Source of the DNA: Chloroflexota bacterium
Lineage (GTDB): Bacteria > Chloroflexota > Anaerolineae > VGOG01
Length of the DNA stretch: 47,871 nucleotides
Direction of reading: 5' to 3'
Assembly (NCBI GenBank): GCA_030611885.1
Contig: JAUWOY010000024.1
Coordinates: forward strand, 1-47,871
Below, in pieces: positions 47,148 to 47,871 of the stretch. Made by a program: the position numbers and the translations under genes. Every line of letters begins with the position of its first letter. Position 1 is the stretch's first letter. A model generated the notes under the pieces. That model made no database searches and had not been told where the DNA came from. It saw nothing but the letters and a program-made list of their open reading frames with translations.

Positions 47148-47747
47148 ATGGTTGGATGTAAACCTGTGGGTGAAGAACAGGAGTGTCAACGCATTACCCT
47201 CATAGTAAAAGCCATCGGGGCATTCTGCAATCTAAAATGCAATTATTGTTTCTTTCATGAAACTGAACAAGCGAAGCCAAGAATAATGCAAAATGAGGTG
47301 CTAACCAAGTTAATCCGCGAATATTTGGAACATTCTCCCACAAATGAGTTCGTGTGGCATGGTGGTGAGCCTCTATTAGCAGGCATCCCCTTTTACCAAA
47401 AGGCCCTCGAACTTCAACATCAGTTTGCATCCTCGGGCAACAAAATAGTTAATTCTCTCCAAACCAACCTCACGTTAGTCAATAGGCAATGGGCTAGGTT
47501 TTTCAGAGAGGCCGATTTTAGGATTGGTGTCAGTATTGATGGACCAAAGCACGTTCATAACATGCACAGAGTAAACACCGGAGGTGAAGGTTCATTCGAA
47601 GCAGCGATTCGTGGTTTTGAAATATTGCGTGAGGAAGGCATTAATCCCGGATGCATATCAGTTATCACCAAAAAAACGCTGCCGTTCCTCATAGAAATTT
47701 TGAACTTTCTCTATCATGACTTATCCATCAACTTTAGTTTCCGCTAA
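47148..47747 (+). CDS. Radical SAM protein, truncated N-terminal part (maturase-like)
   Basis: 199 residues. The [4Fe-4S] motif CNLKCNYC (Cys 27, 31, 34) and following FVWHGGEPLLAG, SLQTNLTLVN, GVSIDGPKHVHNMHRV and GCISVITKKT are those of anaerobic sulfatase-maturase/peptide-modifying radical SAM enzymes. Those enzymes run to 370-450 residues with a C-terminal SPASM domain; here the frame stops at 47747, in the middle of the barrel, and no continuation is visible in the other frames before the window ends. So it is either broken or cut short. GGGAGGTGAG lies ahead of the ATG. No substrate peptide gene was recognised nearby. Confidence 0.75.
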   Translation: MVGCKPVGEEQECQRITLIVKAIGAFCNLKCNYCFFHETEQAKPRIMQNEVLTKLIREYLEHSPTNEFVWHGGEPLLAGIPFYQKALELQHQFASSGNKIVNSLQTNLTLVNRQWARFFREADFRIGVSIDGPKHVHNMHRVNTGGEGSFEAAIRGFEILREEGINPGCISVITKKTLPFLIEILNFLYHDLSINFSFR

Positions 47748-47871
47748 AGTGTGTGAATGTCTACACAGGGTACTTTAACAAACGAATTGTGAACACCTTG
47801 AAACAACTCCATAGGGAGCAAGTTGCGTAAAAAGGCGTCAGGTGGTAAAACAATAGTACCGAAGTCGGTTT

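Noticed and set aside
47748..47871. Short frames after the radical SAM stop
   Set aside because: The longest (about 25 codons from 47752) shows no likeness to a radical SAM C-terminus or to any family I know.

Overview
The window looks like a chromosome segment from a bacterium of the Chloroflexota type (Anaerolineae-like). This is an inference from the high G+C core genes, lipoproteins with Thr/Pro linkers, many CxxC ribbon proteins, DUF433, the FdrA/thiolase-DUF35 gene sets, and the abundance of short tandem and palindromic intergenic repeats. No rRNA, tRNA or CRISPR array was seen. The five best promoter candidates are sigma70-like with exactly 17 bp between the -35 and -10 boxes.

Layout. 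1-460: tail of an IS5-like transposase, a perfect palindrome, a terminator, a strong promoter and the stump of an ABC ATPase gene. 467-8778: core genes (M1-type lipoprotein peptidase, GNAT acetyltransferase, a 7TM-GAF-HTH membrane protein, S1-domain protein, FtsK/SpoIIIE translocase, IF-1). 8790-10400: a DUF72 gene and a RelE-type toxin-antitoxin pair bracketed by a duplicated DUF72 3' end. 10401-17494: a defence-like block with a membrane HEPN-like protein, then an ISP-like nuclease-methyltransferase, a SNF2 helicase and a zinc-ribbon partner. 17545-18980: DUF433 gene coupled to a class III CoA-transferase. 18987-28321: a BMP-type (nucleoside-like) ABC importer followed by a two-subunit molybdenum hydroxylase and an unusual amidohydrolase, plausibly import and oxidation of a purine or another N-heterocycle. 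28462-30688: GNAT-like protein, thiolase-like protein and DUF35 protein. 31014-35490: FdrA, a nitrilase-family amidase and an aromatic amino acid ammonia-lyase, a nitrogen-compound catabolism set. 35566-36450: PAP2 membrane protein. 36882-40136: an A+T-richer giant gene encoding a membrane-anchored, repeat-containing helicase IV-like protein with a nuclease-like insert. 40414-42847: M29 aminopeptidase and, on the minus strand, an RhlE-like RNA helicase with an attenuator-like leader. 43180-46867: a NotI-like restriction-modification pair and a uracil-DNA-glycosylase-like gene. 47148-end: a truncated radical SAM gene.

Two themes stand out. First, the accessory parts are defence-rich and carry candidate new arrangements: the three-gene nuclease-methyltransferase/SNF2/zinc-ribbon operon and the membrane-anchored helicase. 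Second, gene junctions are littered with broken pieces of other genes (ABC ATPase, LivF/G tail, DegV tail, aldehyde:ferredoxin oxidoreductase tail, 3-hydroxyacyl-CoA dehydrogenase head, DUF72 tail). Families of short repeats often begin at or just after stop codons, and two have become part of coding sequence. Together these suggest repeated deletion and recombination at operon boundaries.
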